Part shown: positions 34,693 to 46,249 of the stretch, in pieces
How positions within the stretch are numbered: position 1 is the first letter of the stretch
How the letters are laid out: each line of letters begins with the position of its first letter
Source: Muscardinus avellanarius
Taxonomy: Eukaryota; Chordata; Mammalia; Rodentia; Gliridae
Direction of reading: 5' to 3'
Length of the DNA stretch: 64,000 nt
NCBI GenBank assembly: GCA_963383645.1
Contig: OY726563.1
Location: forward strand, 26,630,821-26,694,820
The notes under the pieces: model-generated
Databases searched by the model: none
Seen by the model: only the letters and a program-made list of their open reading frames with translations
What the model was told of the DNA's origin: nothing
Translations under genes and position numbers: made by a program

Positions 34693-34891
34693 CCCTGAGG
34701 ATTAGACCCAGGGACATTCTACCTCTGATCTACAGCCCCAGTCCTACTTTTTATTTTTTTATTTTGAAACAGGCTCTCACTAAGTTGTGGAGAGCCTCAC
34801 TAAGTAGCTGAGGCTGGTTGTTAACCTGTGATCCTCTTTCTCAGCCTCCCAAGTACTGGGATTAAAAGAGTGCAGCACCACACCTGGCTTT
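34693..34891 (-). mobile_element. B1-dID SINE
   Basis: Antisense: 'gggacattctacctctgatc', 'gaaacaggctctcactaagt', 'cctcccaagtactgggatta', 'agcaccacacctggctt'. Its tail side is the TCC tract. Confidence 0.9.
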
Positions 34892-35513
34892 TAGGATAAA
34901 CTCTTTTGAATTGCACTGGAAAGGAGCTGAGAAAAGGCTCATATGAAATAAACTGGGTATCATTGGATCCAGGTTCTAGAGTATAAGTGAAACACAGGTT
35001 ACACCAGGCAGAGATGGTTGGAGCCTAGAACTATCTAGAGTTGGAAAGGACTCTTTCTTTAGAATTTCTGAATGAGTATCAGACGAGGACCCCATCCACA
35101 GTGCTGTTTTCTTTTATTCCTTTGCTTTTTTATATTTTTGTTTATTGTTTTCTGTTTCTTGTTTATTGATTATATTTTTACTGTTGCTGTGTTTATTTGT
35201 GCATTTTTATTTTTTCTCTTTGATTTTTCTTTTAACTCTCTCCTTCTTCCCTTCTCTTCTTGATAAAACAAAATGAGTTTAATTTTGAGAATAATTAGCC
35301 AAGTCTTGAGTAAGAACTTTTGATTCCAATGGCAAGAGAAAAGGAAACTCACTACCAGGTACCTGAAACAGTGAATGGACCGGAGACTAAACTAGTAAAT
35401 TCCACTGATGCACCCCAATAGACTGTTAGGGTCACTTGGGTGAGAAGCTCAACTCTTGTCAAATTGAACTGAAGTCAGAATAAGCTATGAGACCTGCAAA
35501 GCACTCCCAAGAT

Positions 35514-35530
35514 AAAAAACTAATAAAGTA
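35514..35530 (+). repeat. Target-site duplication of SINE, left
   Basis: 'aaaaaactaataaagta', identical to 35741-35757. Confidence 0.93.
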
Positions 35531-35740
35531 AGCCGGGCGTGGTGGTGCACGCTTGTAATCCCTGCGCTTGGGAGGCAGAGACAGGAGGATCTCACAGGTT
35601 CGAAGCCAGCCGCGCGCGCTGGCTTAGGAGACCCTGTTTCCAAATAAAAATGTAAAAATGGGTCTGGGAGTGTAGCCCGGAGGTAGAAGGGCTTCCAGGA
35701 ACCCCAGTACCACCACCAAAAAAAAAAAAAAAAACACACC
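35531..35740 (+). mobile_element. Young, complete B1-dID SINE
   Basis: Best copy in the window: 'gccgggcgtggtggtgcacg', 'cctgcgcttgggaggcagag', 'cgaagccagccgcgcgcgct', 'ggcttaggagaccctgtttc', 'ggtctgggagtgtagcccgg', 'aggaaccccagtaccaccac', A(17) then 'cacacc'. The 17-bp target duplication is perfect. Pol III box-like motifs occur in both halves. Confidence 0.95.
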
Positions 35741-35757
35741 AAAAAACTAATAAAGTA
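35741..35757 (+). repeat. Target-site duplication of SINE, right
   Basis: 'aaaaaactaataaagta', identical to 35514-35530. Confidence 0.93.
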
Positions 35758-36696
35758 TACAAATTGAAACTGAAATATCCCCTTGAATAGAAAACAATTC
35801 CTGCTTATCCCCAGGAGTCCAGTGGATGTGACTGGGAGACTGATAGTACTTATTCATAGCAGTTACATTTGCATCACTGAAGTTCCATCTACTGCAAGGG
35901 GTACTTCCACATCTCTGAAAAGAATACTGAGCACTAATCTGATAAATAGCATGAGCTGTTTTATATTAAGTAACTTCTTTTATTCTCCTATATTTTATAC
36001 TTTACTAAAATTGAAGTTAATGATAGTATGCAAGTCAAGTCTAGCCTCACAACTCCTTTTCTTTTTCATTCTTTATATAATACCCATCCTCCATTCTGTA
36101 TCACTCCCCACATTTTAATCTTTGTTTTCTATTCCTCTCTCACTAGATCTATTTCTTCTCTCCTTTTATGTCTTCCCAATTCTCTTTATGTACTATTTTC
36201 TTAATCAATTTAATATATACTAAATATTTATAGTATACTCAATCTAATCTTCATTATAATCCATTTATACTCCTTGTAAAGTTTAGAAGAGATCATTAAT
36301 GGTCATTTTTGAAATGTGCATTAAAAATCTTAGTTTTAAATTCTCATTATTACTTGCAGGTATTATACACATAAAGAAGTATTGGAGTCTCCTGAGTTTA
36401 AAATTCTGATTATAAGGATCAGATACTTTGAGCCCAATTTACACATCATTCCAGGACTCACTACAAAAAGATAACTACTACCCAGAATAAACTTACAAAA
36501 AGAGAAACCCTGAATGAAATGGAAGATAACAATCCAAACAAAAAATTTCAATGAAGAGAATTGTTAGCAGAGTAGACCACCTGGAAACAAGGGTTCAGTC
36601 TTTAAAAAAAACAGTAGATTTAAACTTGAATGCTCAATCAATAATGTAGAAAAGATAATAAGAAACCATGACAAGAACATTCAAGAAATCTAGGAA

Positions 36697-36922
36697 GACA
36701 GATGTGGTGGTGCACGCTTGTAATCTCAGCATTTGGTAGACAGAGACCAGCATTTGATTTGTTGACAGCCTCAGCTATTTAGTGAGGCCTTTCACAACTC
36801 AGTAAGACCCTGTTTCAAAAAATATAAAGACTAAAAAATAGGGCTGGCGGTATAGCTTGGAGGTACAATGTCCCTGGGTTCCATCCCCAGTACCCCCCCC
36901 CACACACACACACACACAAAGA
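36697..36922 (+). mobile_element. B1-dID SINE inside the old L1
   Basis: Sense: 'gatgtggtggtgcacgcttg', 'cagcctcagctatttagtga', 'gggctggcggtatagcttgg', 'gttccatccccagtaccccc', then a C/CA tail. Flanked by the 14-bp duplication 'aagaaatctaggaa' at 36683-36696 and 36923-36936, which lies in L1 sequence and shows insertion into the L1. Confidence 0.93.
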
Positions 36923-38030
36923 AAGAAATCTAGGAACACATAAAAATACCAAACCTAACAGTAATCGGTATCAAAGAGGTACAAATCAAGGGTCTAAATT
37001 CCTCTTCAGCAAGTATCAGAAAATTATATAAACGTGAAGAAATAGTTGGGTATTCATGTACAGGATTCATTCAGAATCCCAATTATAAAAAAAATCAAAA
37101 GAATAACTTCTCCACACCACTTTTTAATCAAAATGACAAAGACTGACTGAGGTCAAGGAGAGAATCTTTGAAGCATTAAGAGCAAAAGATGAGATGAATG
37201 GAAAGGTTATAAAATAAGAATTACTCCAGATCCCTTATCCCAAATTCTGGAAACCAGGAGGGTTTGGAATGTTGTACTCCAAGACTTTAAAAAGAATATC
37301 TTCTAACCAGGATTACTATATCCAGAAAAGCTATCTTTCAAAATCAATGGAGAAACAAAAATATCCCAGGAGAAGCAGAAACTAAAAGAATTTGAGACTA
37401 CTAAGCTGGTACTAGAGAAAACACTTGAAAAAAATAGAAAAAAGAATAAACCCCCTAATCAGAGAAGAGACAGATTCTATTAGATATGAAAATGAATGAA
37501 GAAGAACTTATAATATATCAAATAGAAAATATAACAAAAGTTGACAGGAAATAAAGATCACCTCTCTGTGATACTACTGAATACAAATGGTTTCAATTCT
37601 CCAATTATAAGACACAGACTGGTAAAATGTCTTAATAATCAAAAACCAACTATATACTGCTTTCAAGAAACCCACCTTATAGTTAAAAATATCCAAATGC
37701 TAAAAGGGAAAGGATGGAAAATAAATGCAATGCAAATAAAGACTGCAATCAAAAAAGGGTAGCTATCTTCATAGCTGAAAAAGCAGAATTCAAAGCAAAA
37801 ACTCATTAGAAGAAAATAGATTCATTGCTGACTGATAAATGGAATAATTCAACAAAATAATATAATGATAGTAAACATTTATGCCCCAAATACTAGCATT
37901 TCCACTTATATCAAACAAACACTACTTGACATTAAATCTCAGATATAACCCAATACAATAATAATGGGATACCTCAACATACCTTTCTGCCCAATTGTAT
38001 AAGTCACAGAAAATTGACCAAAATTACTAA

Positions 38031-38897
38031 AGAGATGAAAAAGAAAAAATTGCCACAGACAATGTGAAAATTCAGAGGAGTACTAAGAGTACTCAAGAAT
38101 AAAATACATATAGTTTAAAAAAATTACTGAATTCTTATCAAAGCTTATCATAAAAATACCTTGATATGATCATATTAACCACTGTTTACTTGCCAATTTC
38201 ACAACACTCTAAATTAATTAGTACTAATAAGGTATTTATTCAAAATAATATATTCTTTTATATATATTTACAAGCTTAAGGTGCTAAAGTTTTAGAAAAA
38301 AACAACTCTGCCAGTAGACTTTAGACACATCTACATTGGATTTATAACCTATATTGCATTATAAGGGGCACTGTGTTGTTCTGCAAATTTGATTAAGAAA
38401 TTTGTGTTTTCAAATCATTATTCTATGTGTTATACTGATATTATTTATGGGTAAATACTACAACATGCAAAGATATGTAGTGATGAAATTATATGGCAGG
38501 AATAATAATTAATGATGGGTATCTACTAATTATACATTTAAAAAATACATTTGTATAAAATTTTCAATTACTGTTATATAGCCTAACTTTTATGTTGCCA
38601 TACTTTGAGTATAGTTTCATTAAAAATAGGGCTAACAGTTTTACCTACATGTATTGATGGAACGTATTAAAATATTTTCTATTAATAGAAATATGAGATT
38701 ATAAGAATAGAAATATAACTAAAAATATAAGAGATTATAAAAACAATAAAATCAAGGCAAAACAGAATCAAATTACTTAATAAGTATAGACATGAGTTTA
38801 TGTAAAATTTGGAAATATAATAAACTAGTTTACACTAATTACAGTTCAATAAAGAAGAGTTCAGAGGTTGCTCTACCTGTTTAACAATTGGTATAAA

Positions 38898-38898
<1 letters not shown>
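38031..38898. other. Intronic sequence, nothing recognised
   Basis: AT-rich, no supportable feature. Confidence 0.45.
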
Positions 38899-38936
<38 letters not shown>

Positions 38937-38941
38937 CACAC
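38899..38941 (+). repeat. (CA)n microsatellite
   Basis: About 21 CA units with one CG interruption. Confidence 0.95.
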
Positions 38942-39149
38942 ATTCCCTACTTGATTGGTCACTGCAGAGATTATTTTACCTTTATGGGAAAAAACATTCT
39001 CATGCCTCTAATTATTCAGGAGCCTAGATATATGAAGATCTGTACAAGGTTACTTGAAACATATATAGTCATGTTAAGTAAAATATACTTTATTGAATAC
39101 CTCTTATGCACCATGGTGCTTACTTTTATGAACTGAATGGTTTTTTATA

Positions 39150-39520
39150 AAAATATGTCTCAACCTATGTACTCTGTGTACACTGTTACACTGATACTTC
39201 TCCATCAAGATGTGGGTTTATATTTCCTCTTCATGCATGTCAGTAGACCTGTGACCCTGACAAAATTTATACTGTATGGCTTCCAAGACTATGTTACAAA
39301 AGGCATAAAAGCTTCTACTTTGTACTTTTTAGATCATTTGTTCTTAGAAACTAGCCAGCACTTTGTGAGGGACCATGGGTAACATTGGGAGGCCACAGAA
39401 AGGTGTTATAGCCAACAGTTCTTGCTCAATTTCCATCATTATCCACCAGACATGTAAGTGAAAGAGCATTCCCAATGACTCCAGTCTCAGCTAATGCCTA
39501 TTACAATTGTATGAGAACAG
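39150..39520 (+). mobile_element. MLT1-like MaLR LTR remnant
   Basis: 'ccatcaagatgtgggtttat', 'gcttccaagactatgttaca', 'aaaggcataaaagcttctac', 'accagacatgtaagtgaaag' recall old MaLR/MLT LTRs. The two open frames here (38951-39136 and 39137-39382) have no known domain. Confidence 0.45.
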
Positions 39521-40115
39521 GTAAACCCTGTTGACCTTTAAAATCAAGGTAGAATTGACAAAACCGAGTATTTTTCTGTAAGCATTTTAAATTTTAAGGT
39601 AATTTGCTACATGGCAATAGTAATCAGAGAACAAGATAAGCATACCTGTATAAAAAAGGTGAAATAAAATTATTATATAAGTGAGTTAAGCATTATTCTA
39701 GTCTACTAAGAGATTGACTTAAGAATAACAAAAACAAGAAGATGAATCAGAACTTTAAGACATATTACTTCCTTAAAGATTCATTTCATTTATAAAAAAG
39801 TACTGAAAGAAATTACTGGCATGGATATTCTTTAAAAGGTCAAAAGTAACTAAATAAGACATATTCCATCTGTTATATGTAATCCAAACAATCTGTTAAT
39901 GATATCAATGTCACCTGACCTGCTTAAACATTGTAACAGATTAGCTCATTTCCAGCCAATAACTCATTCAACATCAATGAACCCAAAAAACCCAATAAAA
40001 TGTAATGAACATGAGCTAAATGAAATTTTAAGTTATCTTTGTTTTATAGAAACTATTTTTGTATCATTTTCAGCTATACTTCCATTGCTATTTTTTATAT
40101 TAAGAGACAAATAAA

Positions 40116-40278
40116 CCTGGTATGGTGGCACACGCCTGTAATCTCAGTACTTGAGAGGTTGAGACTGGAGATTGCAGGTTCAGTCTAGCATCTGCAACTC
40201 AGTGAGACCTTTCTTCAAAAGGTACAAATGTAAAAAAAAGGCTTGATGTATAGCTCAGAAGTAGAATTCCCCTAGGTT

Positions 40279-40280
<2 letters not shown>
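40116..40280 (+). mobile_element. B1-dID SINE
   Basis: Sense: 'cctggtatggtggcacacgc', 'aatctcagtacttgagaggt', 'aggcttgatgtatagctcag', 'cccctaggtttaatg', then a (GA)n tail. Confidence 0.88.

Positions 40281-40281
<1 letters not shown>

Positions 40282-40339
<58 letters not shown>
40282..40339 (+). repeat. (GA)n microsatellite
   Basis: About 28 GA units at the SINE 3' tail. Confidence 0.95.
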
Positions 40340-40346
<7 letters not shown>

Positions 40347-40394
40347 AGAGACTGAGTGTGAATGAGCTTTGATTTGATTTGTATATGACATTAG

Positions 40395-40840
40395 TGTGCC
40401 CAACACAAAAGTTCGTGTACTACAAACTTAGTTCTAAGCATGGTAGTGTTGAAGTGGTGGAAACTTTAAGAAGTGGAGCTTACTAGAAAATGTTTAGGTC
40501 ACTGGGAGTGTCTCCTTCAAAAGGGGTTAGTGTAGCTATTATAAAACCTCAGTTAATTTCCATAGATTAGGTTGCTAAAAACAGAGCCTGGCCCCCAAAT
40601 CTCTCTCACTTCCTATCTTGTACATGACTACTCTCTCCTCCTCTCTCACCTGTTCTTCTACCATGATCTTATATTCTATGTTGGGATATATCCAGAAGGC
40701 CCTCACATGAGGCCAAACTAATGGGGTTGTTCAATTGTAGGCTATCAACCTTAAGAGCTCTAAAAAAATGTCTCTTTTATTTATATATTGCCCACCCATA
40801 GGTATTTTGTTTCAGCAACAGAAAACAGAATAGTACAGAT
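40395..40840 (+). mobile_element. MaLR LTR (MST/MLT type)
   Basis: 'tgtgcccaacacaaaagttc' start, 'aaatgtttaggtcactggga', 'ctctctcacctgttcttcta', 'tttatatattgcccacccat', and the typical end 'cagcaacagaaaacagaata'. Non-coding. Confidence 0.75.
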
Positions 40841-41280
40841 AGGAAAAGTCATTTTATAGCATAGTGTATCAAATTCTATAGCTTCTTTCTCAGGAACTCC
40901 AAATATTCTTGTGAAATGTAAAAGTAGACCTTCATCTTAATTGTTTGGATTTAGATTAAGCATATATCATAATTTATAAATAAAATATAAAAGGATCATT
41001 GACCTTCATTGTTTTGTTTCCTTACTCTTAAACACTTATGGAGTGTTTACATACAGAACAGGGTCATAATAATTATAATACAATATATAGTAAATATATT
41101 GTATTATAATTAAATATAATATATATTATATTAAATATGTTCACCATGTAAAGTTAAAACTATTTCTATTTGGAGAGGAGAAAACTGAGTCATTAAAGAA
41201 AAATGCTACAATTATGTTCCAGAACAAAATTAGCTTTAAATAATTTTCCTATTTTCTTTTTCATTTTTTTTTAATGTGGA

Positions 41281-41560
41281 TTGGTGAGATCTGGGTCCCT
41301 CAAGCTGTTTGACAAGGTCCTAGTGAGAGGTGGACACCTGCAAGGCAGGAAGACAACAACTATGCTCACATTGACCCTGTTTGTATTCTGTAATTTAATT
41401 GGATTAACAATAAAGCCAAAAAATCTAGGTGGTCTCAATGAGACATGCTGTTCATTGTGTATGAAAATGTTACAAGAAAAGGGTATTAAGAAACCTGGAA
41501 ATTGCTCAGAAATTGCTTATAAAGTCCCAAATAATAAGAATCTGGCTAGTAGCAACTGAA
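41281..41560 (+). pseudogene. Open frame with ERV env-leader-like features
   Basis: A 92-codon frame starts within 'ggtgagatctgggtccctca'. A basic stretch is followed by a hydrophobic segment (about residues 28-45, leader-like), then a cysteine-rich piece with CC..C spacing and one N-linked glycosylation site type (NET). It stops after 92 codons and no continuation was recognised. Its position about 250 bp before an LTR-like region suggests a decayed retroviral envelope start. It could equally be chance. No domain is recognised. Confidence 0.3.
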
Positions 41561-41799
41561 ACAATTACAGTTGATCATAGATGCTGAGTCTTTTGAGGAA
41601 AAGCCTGCAAAATTAATTAGGACAGCTTATATGATTAAAGCGTGTCCATGGTTACCACTTCAGGGAGCCAGAGCTAATCAATACATAGCCCCTTACTACC
41701 CTTTATAGAAATAATAAGGATGGAGAATGGATAGTGAGGGATAAGGAAAAATGTCTTGACATAAAGACTTTGCCATTCCTACAGAGGGGTGGGCAGGCA

Positions 41800-42745
41800 G
41801 AGACATCCTTGGTGCCTGCTCACTAAAGCACAAACAAGTTCTCTTGGTAAAAAACTTAATGGGTATTATAGAAAATGAGATATAGACATTTTATGTTAGA
41901 GAAATAGAATAAGTTCAGTATGGGTTTGGTAGCTGGGTCTGAATAAGTTAATAGAATACCTAGTGGTCAAAACTAGCAGATAAAATTAGCAGTTACTTTT
42001 AGAGGTAAAAATAAATTTAGCATTTAGTAGTTAAGGATAAGTTTAGTTAAATATTATTATGAGTGACTGAGAGATTGGCTAGGCAGCCCCCTCCTTTGGT
42101 GTTTTTTGACCAAACATTAAAAGAATTAATATAATTGTATACTTTGTATTTGAAAATGTGAAATATAAAAATAAAATGCCATGTGCCCCTTAAAGATCTC
42201 TTAAAATCTTTGTGTCCTTTCTAATGGAAAAGCCCTCTGTATTTTCTGTACTTTTGTTTTAGCCTTGGGTGTGAACATGTTCTGCAGTTATGCAGAATTA
42301 CATTGTTATTTAAGTTAATATTAAATAGAATTGATTTTGTGTCTAGGTAACTAGAATAAATTGTATGATGTTAATTTGGATGGTTTCAGGTGTTTTTCCA
42401 ACCATGATATATGAGCTCATCGGGGCAGGTGTGTGCTGAGAAATTGTGTAAAAATATATTTTCCCAAAAGTTGCTTGTACCCAAGTGTGTTGAGAAATTT
42501 GTGTAAAAACATGTTTTGTCAAAAGTTGTTTGTACCCAAGTGTGTTGAGAAATTTGTGTAAAAACATGTTTTGTCAAAAGTTGTTAATACCAAATACTTC
42601 TGTGTAAAAGCATATAAAAATAAAGCATGGACTCTGAATGGCAGAGTCACACCTCCGAAAAAGGCTGTCTCTTATTTCCTCAAGTTGCTGACTCCTCACC
42701 ACCTTCGAGAACCTCTGAATTGGCCAGAGCTGGTCTTTGGCAGTG
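41800..42745 (+). mobile_element. LTR-like region with 55-bp triplication and poly(A) signal
   Basis: A purine-rich 'agaggggtgggcaggcagag' at about 41783 may be a polypurine tract. The block then holds three tandem 55-bp units (42431-42591), a poly(A) signal 'taaaaataaagcatgg' at 42615-42630, and a U5-like 'ggcagagtcacacctccgaa' to 'gagctggtctttggca'. Ends are uncertain. Confidence 0.5.
42431..42591 (+). repeat. 55-bp tandem repeat, 3 copies
   Basis: Copies at 42431-42484, 42485-42539 and 42540-42591. The second and third are almost identical: 'gtgtgttgagaaatttgtgt', then 'aaaacatgttttgtcaaaag'. It produces repetitive minus-strand frames (FTQISQHTW) that are artefacts. Confidence 0.95.
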
Positions 42746-43039
42746 GATCATGTTGAAAATGGCATACATTCAGAATGTGCTTGGTGCCGTCTCCCCGCCA
42801 CTTCCTTTTCCCCCTCCCAGCAATGAGTGTCCAGGTTGACCATGCTACATTCACACTTCTGCACATATTCAAATGCAGCTCCTCCATTAATCAACCTCAG
42901 GCTTCTTCCTCTCCTACCCTTCCATTCTAGCTTTGCTGAAGTTTCCCCTCCATTATCTGGAGTCCCTTTGGCATCCCTAATACTCCCGAGTTTTTGGCCT
43001 TTCACAACTTGTTCCAGAGAATTGAAAGAGATGGAATTC

Positions 43040-43505
43040 TCCATCACATTGAGCCCAAAACCAAATAAAGATACCTCAAGAAAAGAAAATTACAGACCAA
43101 TATTCTTGATGTACATAGATGCAAAATTTCTAAACAAAATGCTAACTATACACATTCAAAACTGTATCAAGAGAATTATACACTACGACCAAGTTGGTTT
43201 AATCCCAGAAAAACAAGGCTAGTTCAACATACGTAAATCAATACATGTTATTCACCACATAAATAGAACCAAGAACAAAAACCACATGATCATATCAATA
43301 GATGCTGAAAAAGCATTTGACAAAATCCAACACCCATTCATGTTAAAAACACTGCAGAAAACTGGAATAGAAGGACCTTATCTCAACATCTTTAAGGTAA
43401 TATACAATAAACCCAAAGCCAACATCATATTGAAAGAGGAAAAACTAAGAATTTCCTCTAAAATCAGGAAAAAAAAACCAAAGATATCCACTATCGCCAC
43501 TCCTA
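43040..43505 (+). mobile_element. L1 ORF2 reverse-transcriptase fragment
   Basis: Sense: the frame reads [31 protein letters not shown], then after a stop [20 protein letters not shown], the N-terminal RT motifs. It ends before the catalytic FADD-type box. Inactive. Confidence 0.92.
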
Positions 43506-43735
43506 TTTTCTTTTTAAATTTTTTTTTATTTGTGCACTGTAGTCTTACATCTTCATGGGGTACAAGATGGTAGAGGCATACATACACATATCATTCATTT
43601 AACCTTTTCCCAATTCCCTCTCCATTCCCTCCCTCTTCCCTTCTTTTCAGTTTGGTTTACTGATTGACTTTGATATGTTTGTAAATTTACATCATATACA
43701 TTAGAGTAATTTTGTATTTTCATCTCAAGAGAAGC
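43506..43735 (-). mobile_element. L1 3' end (5'-truncated)
   Basis: Antisense: T-rich, then 'tttgtgcactgtagtcttac', 'ggggtacaagatggtagagg', 'attgactttgatatgtttgt'. Inserted against the older RT fragment. Confidence 0.88.
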
Positions 43736-43907
43736 TTTAACTGAATTTCTTACCTATAGAATATTTTACATGTGATATTGTAACTGAGTCAATTCCAGCC
43801 AACAACTCATTCACCATTGTTGAACCTATAAAACGTCATAAAATGTATTGAACATAAGCTAAATGGAAAAAAAGAAATACTTTGGTACCATTAAAATGTT
43901 TAATGAC

Positions 43908-44093
43908 AACTTTGAGTGATGGCACAAGCCTGTAATTCCAGTATTTGGAAGGCTGAGACAGGAAGATTGAAGGTTCCAGGCCACACTCACCAATTTAACA
44001 AGACCCCTCAGCAACTTAGAAGACCCTGTTTAATTTTTTTTAAAGGGGTGAGGGTGTAGCTTAAAGATAGACCGCCCCTGCATTAGATCCCTG

Positions 44094-44098
<5 letters not shown>
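43908..44098 (+). mobile_element. B1-dID SINE
   Basis: Sense: 'gagtgatggcacaagcctgt', 'aattccagtatttggaaggc', 'aggggtgagggtgtagctta', then a (CA)n tail. Confidence 0.88.

Positions 44099-44144
<46 letters not shown>
44098..44144 (+). repeat. (CA)n microsatellite
   Basis: About 23 CA units at the SINE tail. Confidence 0.95.
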
Positions 44145-44146
<2 letters not shown>

Positions 44147-44384
44147 AATCACACAAATGTTTAATCACATCTAAATAAAGATGAATTGAATAAATCAGAG
44201 CCAAAACAGAAGAAATACTTGTTATATGAATGACAGAAAAGTCCTTATCTTTATACAAAATTGTCATGTATACATATAGTAGAAAAATAACATTTCCACC
44301 TGACACAGTATTTTAAATCTCAGTTTCCAAAACTTCAGGGTCAAACTTTCATAAGGTTTTTAAAACTCACAAATAACAAATCTA

Positions 44385-44387
<3 letters not shown>

Positions 44388-44416
<29 letters not shown>
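44388..44416 (+). repeat. (AAT)n microsatellite
   Basis: About ten AAT units. Confidence 0.92.
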
Positions 44417-45240
44417 GCATTTAACATATTTCCTAAACACAGATGCAAATCATGAAATAACTGATGTCTTTTGTCCATACTATACTAATAAAATTTGGGG
44501 ATATACTGAGGGCTTTCTCTTATAATAGTTTTCTTTTACATGTACATTGCTTTGGTAAATTGTTAAAAACTGATAAGGTCACCGGTTTAAATTGTAAGAA
44601 AAAGTATCTAAATTGTAATCGTGGCAAATGGAGATAGAATAATATATTTTGTCTGGGTCCTCACAACCACATATTTTGAAATGTTAAGTAGGCATTTTGA
44701 AACATGAATTATATTCAACAGGCTACTCTCAATAATCAGATTTAATTCTATTTTGATATAATATCAAAAGACTTTTAGCAAATAAATATTTATATGACAT
44801 ATTTCTTTTAAAAAGTTATTTTGAAACAAATCAAGTAACACCTTTTCTGCTTTTGAATAACTGCATCGGAGTACATCTATTCTTGCTCTACAATGCATGT
44901 GATGTCTAACAGGCTTCTTTTTTAAAAGTACATGCTTAATGATATGACCCTATGGATTCTGTCAATGTTCTGTTCGTTTGGAACACCAAATGATTGAATT
45001 ATTATGTACAAAATTAATCAATGGGCAAGCAAGTTTTCACTCCTTAAGTTATACAACACTAGACAATTAAGTTATATATACTCAAATTGTTACTCATTAC
45101 TAGACATTTCAGTTATATATGCATATGTATATAAATGTGTACATGTTAATGCATATTACAATGAAATAAATGGTTTGTCTCTAAAGTTAGTTCACAAAGT
45201 ATTTTAAATGTCTCCAAAGTTTAAATCAAACTCTAAATAA
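44417..45240. other. Intronic sequence, nothing recognised
   Basis: AT-rich with no supportable feature. Confidence 0.45.
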
Positions 45241-45242
45241 TC

Positions 45243-45276
<34 letters not shown>

Positions 45277-45450
45277 GCTGGGAATTGAACCCAGTGACAT
45301 TCTTTCTCTGAGCTACAGCATCATCTCTATTTTATTCTATTTTGAAACAGAGCCTCACTAAGTTCCTGAAGCTGACTATGAACCTGCAATTGTCCTGTTT
45401 TAGTCTCCCAAGTACTCAGATGACAAGCATATCCCACTAACCCTGGCTCA
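45243..45450 (-). mobile_element. B1-dID SINE with (TG)n tail
   Basis: Antisense: (TG)n at 45245-45275, then 'gggaattgaacccagtgaca', 'tctgagctacagcatcatct', 'agtctcccaagtactcagat', 'ccactaaccctggct'. Confidence 0.87.
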
Positions 45451-46249
45451 ATCATCATGTATTATATGTACTATAACATTATTCCCTTCATCTATTCTGT
45501 GGTATTTTTTTACTATTCATATTAGTAAGAAAAATGTAGGTGTACATGCTTGGAGATGTTTCTCTGATAAGACAGGTAACAAAATGTAAATAATGTACAG
45601 GAAAAAGAAGAAAATGTTTGGTAGGTGGATTTTACATAAAACACATTAAGAGAGTAATATGACTACTTTTACTAGGATTCAAAAACAGTTTAATACTTTT
45701 AGTAGTACTGTTTTTTAATTAGCAGTCAAAAAAATTTTGGAAATATAATACATTTTTATTTAAAGCTATCATATAATTTAGGGTCTATCTGAGATTATAA
45801 ACTATGGTCTATAATTCCGAAGAAATTTACACCAAATCATCTTCATGAGCTTTAACATATTTGTACTATGATCACAAGAGTGCTCTTTTAATCTTAACAT
45901 TCATTTTTAATAAAATATTCAGGTCTTGCTTGTTTCCTTCAAAATGTTTCTGAAAATTCAGTTTCATTGTAAACTTTACTTAAAAATGTATCTCTTTTCT
46001 CATATACAAATTAAATGCCATAAAGAGAGATAAAAACTCAACCTGTTCACTGGTAGAATTTTATTCCATTCCTAGTCATTTTTTATATAGTCAACTTACA
46101 CCAGCTAAGTAGTAAAATCTATACATGTAATTTTAGAAGATCTAACAAAAATATCATTTAAAATAAAAATAGGAAGTTCCAAAGTACCAATAAAATTAAG
46201 GATAGATGGATCAGTAAGAAAAACAATACATATTATGAAGAAAAGCCAA
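45451..46249. other. Intronic sequence, nothing recognised
   Basis: AT-rich with no supportable feature. Confidence 0.45.

Larger units (their letters stand above)
33880..38030 (+). mobile_element. Old L1 with 5' part kept: 5' UTR, ORF1 and start of ORF2
   Basis: Sense L1 interrupted by three SINEs. About 33900-36440 is 5' UTR-like non-coding sequence ('ctggtcccacctctaacacg', 'catgagcttctccagggtgc'). About 36450-36690 and 36937-37540 correspond to ORF1 and the ORF1-ORF2 spacer, frameshifted. 37541-38010 is the ORF2 endonuclease start, where the frame reads LLNTNGFNSPIIRHRLVKCL and IYCFQETHLI, then 'taatgggatacctcaacata' (the GDFN area). Similarity stops near 38030 without reverse transcriptase or tail. 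Stops throughout. The 5' UTR assignment is the weakest part. Confidence 0.65.

Noticed and set aside
34453..34717. Frames with polyproline or polyglutamate
   Set aside because: Produced by the TCC/GGA microsatellite. No flanking gene structure.
38951..39382. Two consecutive 61- and 81-residue plus-strand frames as a small gene
   Set aside because: The region looks like an old MaLR LTR and no domain or splice signals were seen.
42343..42577. Repetitive frame with FTQISQHTW-type units
   Set aside because: It arises from the 55-bp tandem triplication and has no start context or conservation.
42827..43222. 131-residue frame as a novel protein
   Set aside because: The C-terminal half is L1 reverse transcriptase. 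The N-terminal half is chance reading of LTR-flanking DNA.
43506..43735. 43040-43735 as a 5'-inverted L1
   Set aside because: The antisense tail's T-run faces the sense RT fragment, the opposite of what a twin-priming product gives. It is a separate short L1 insertion.
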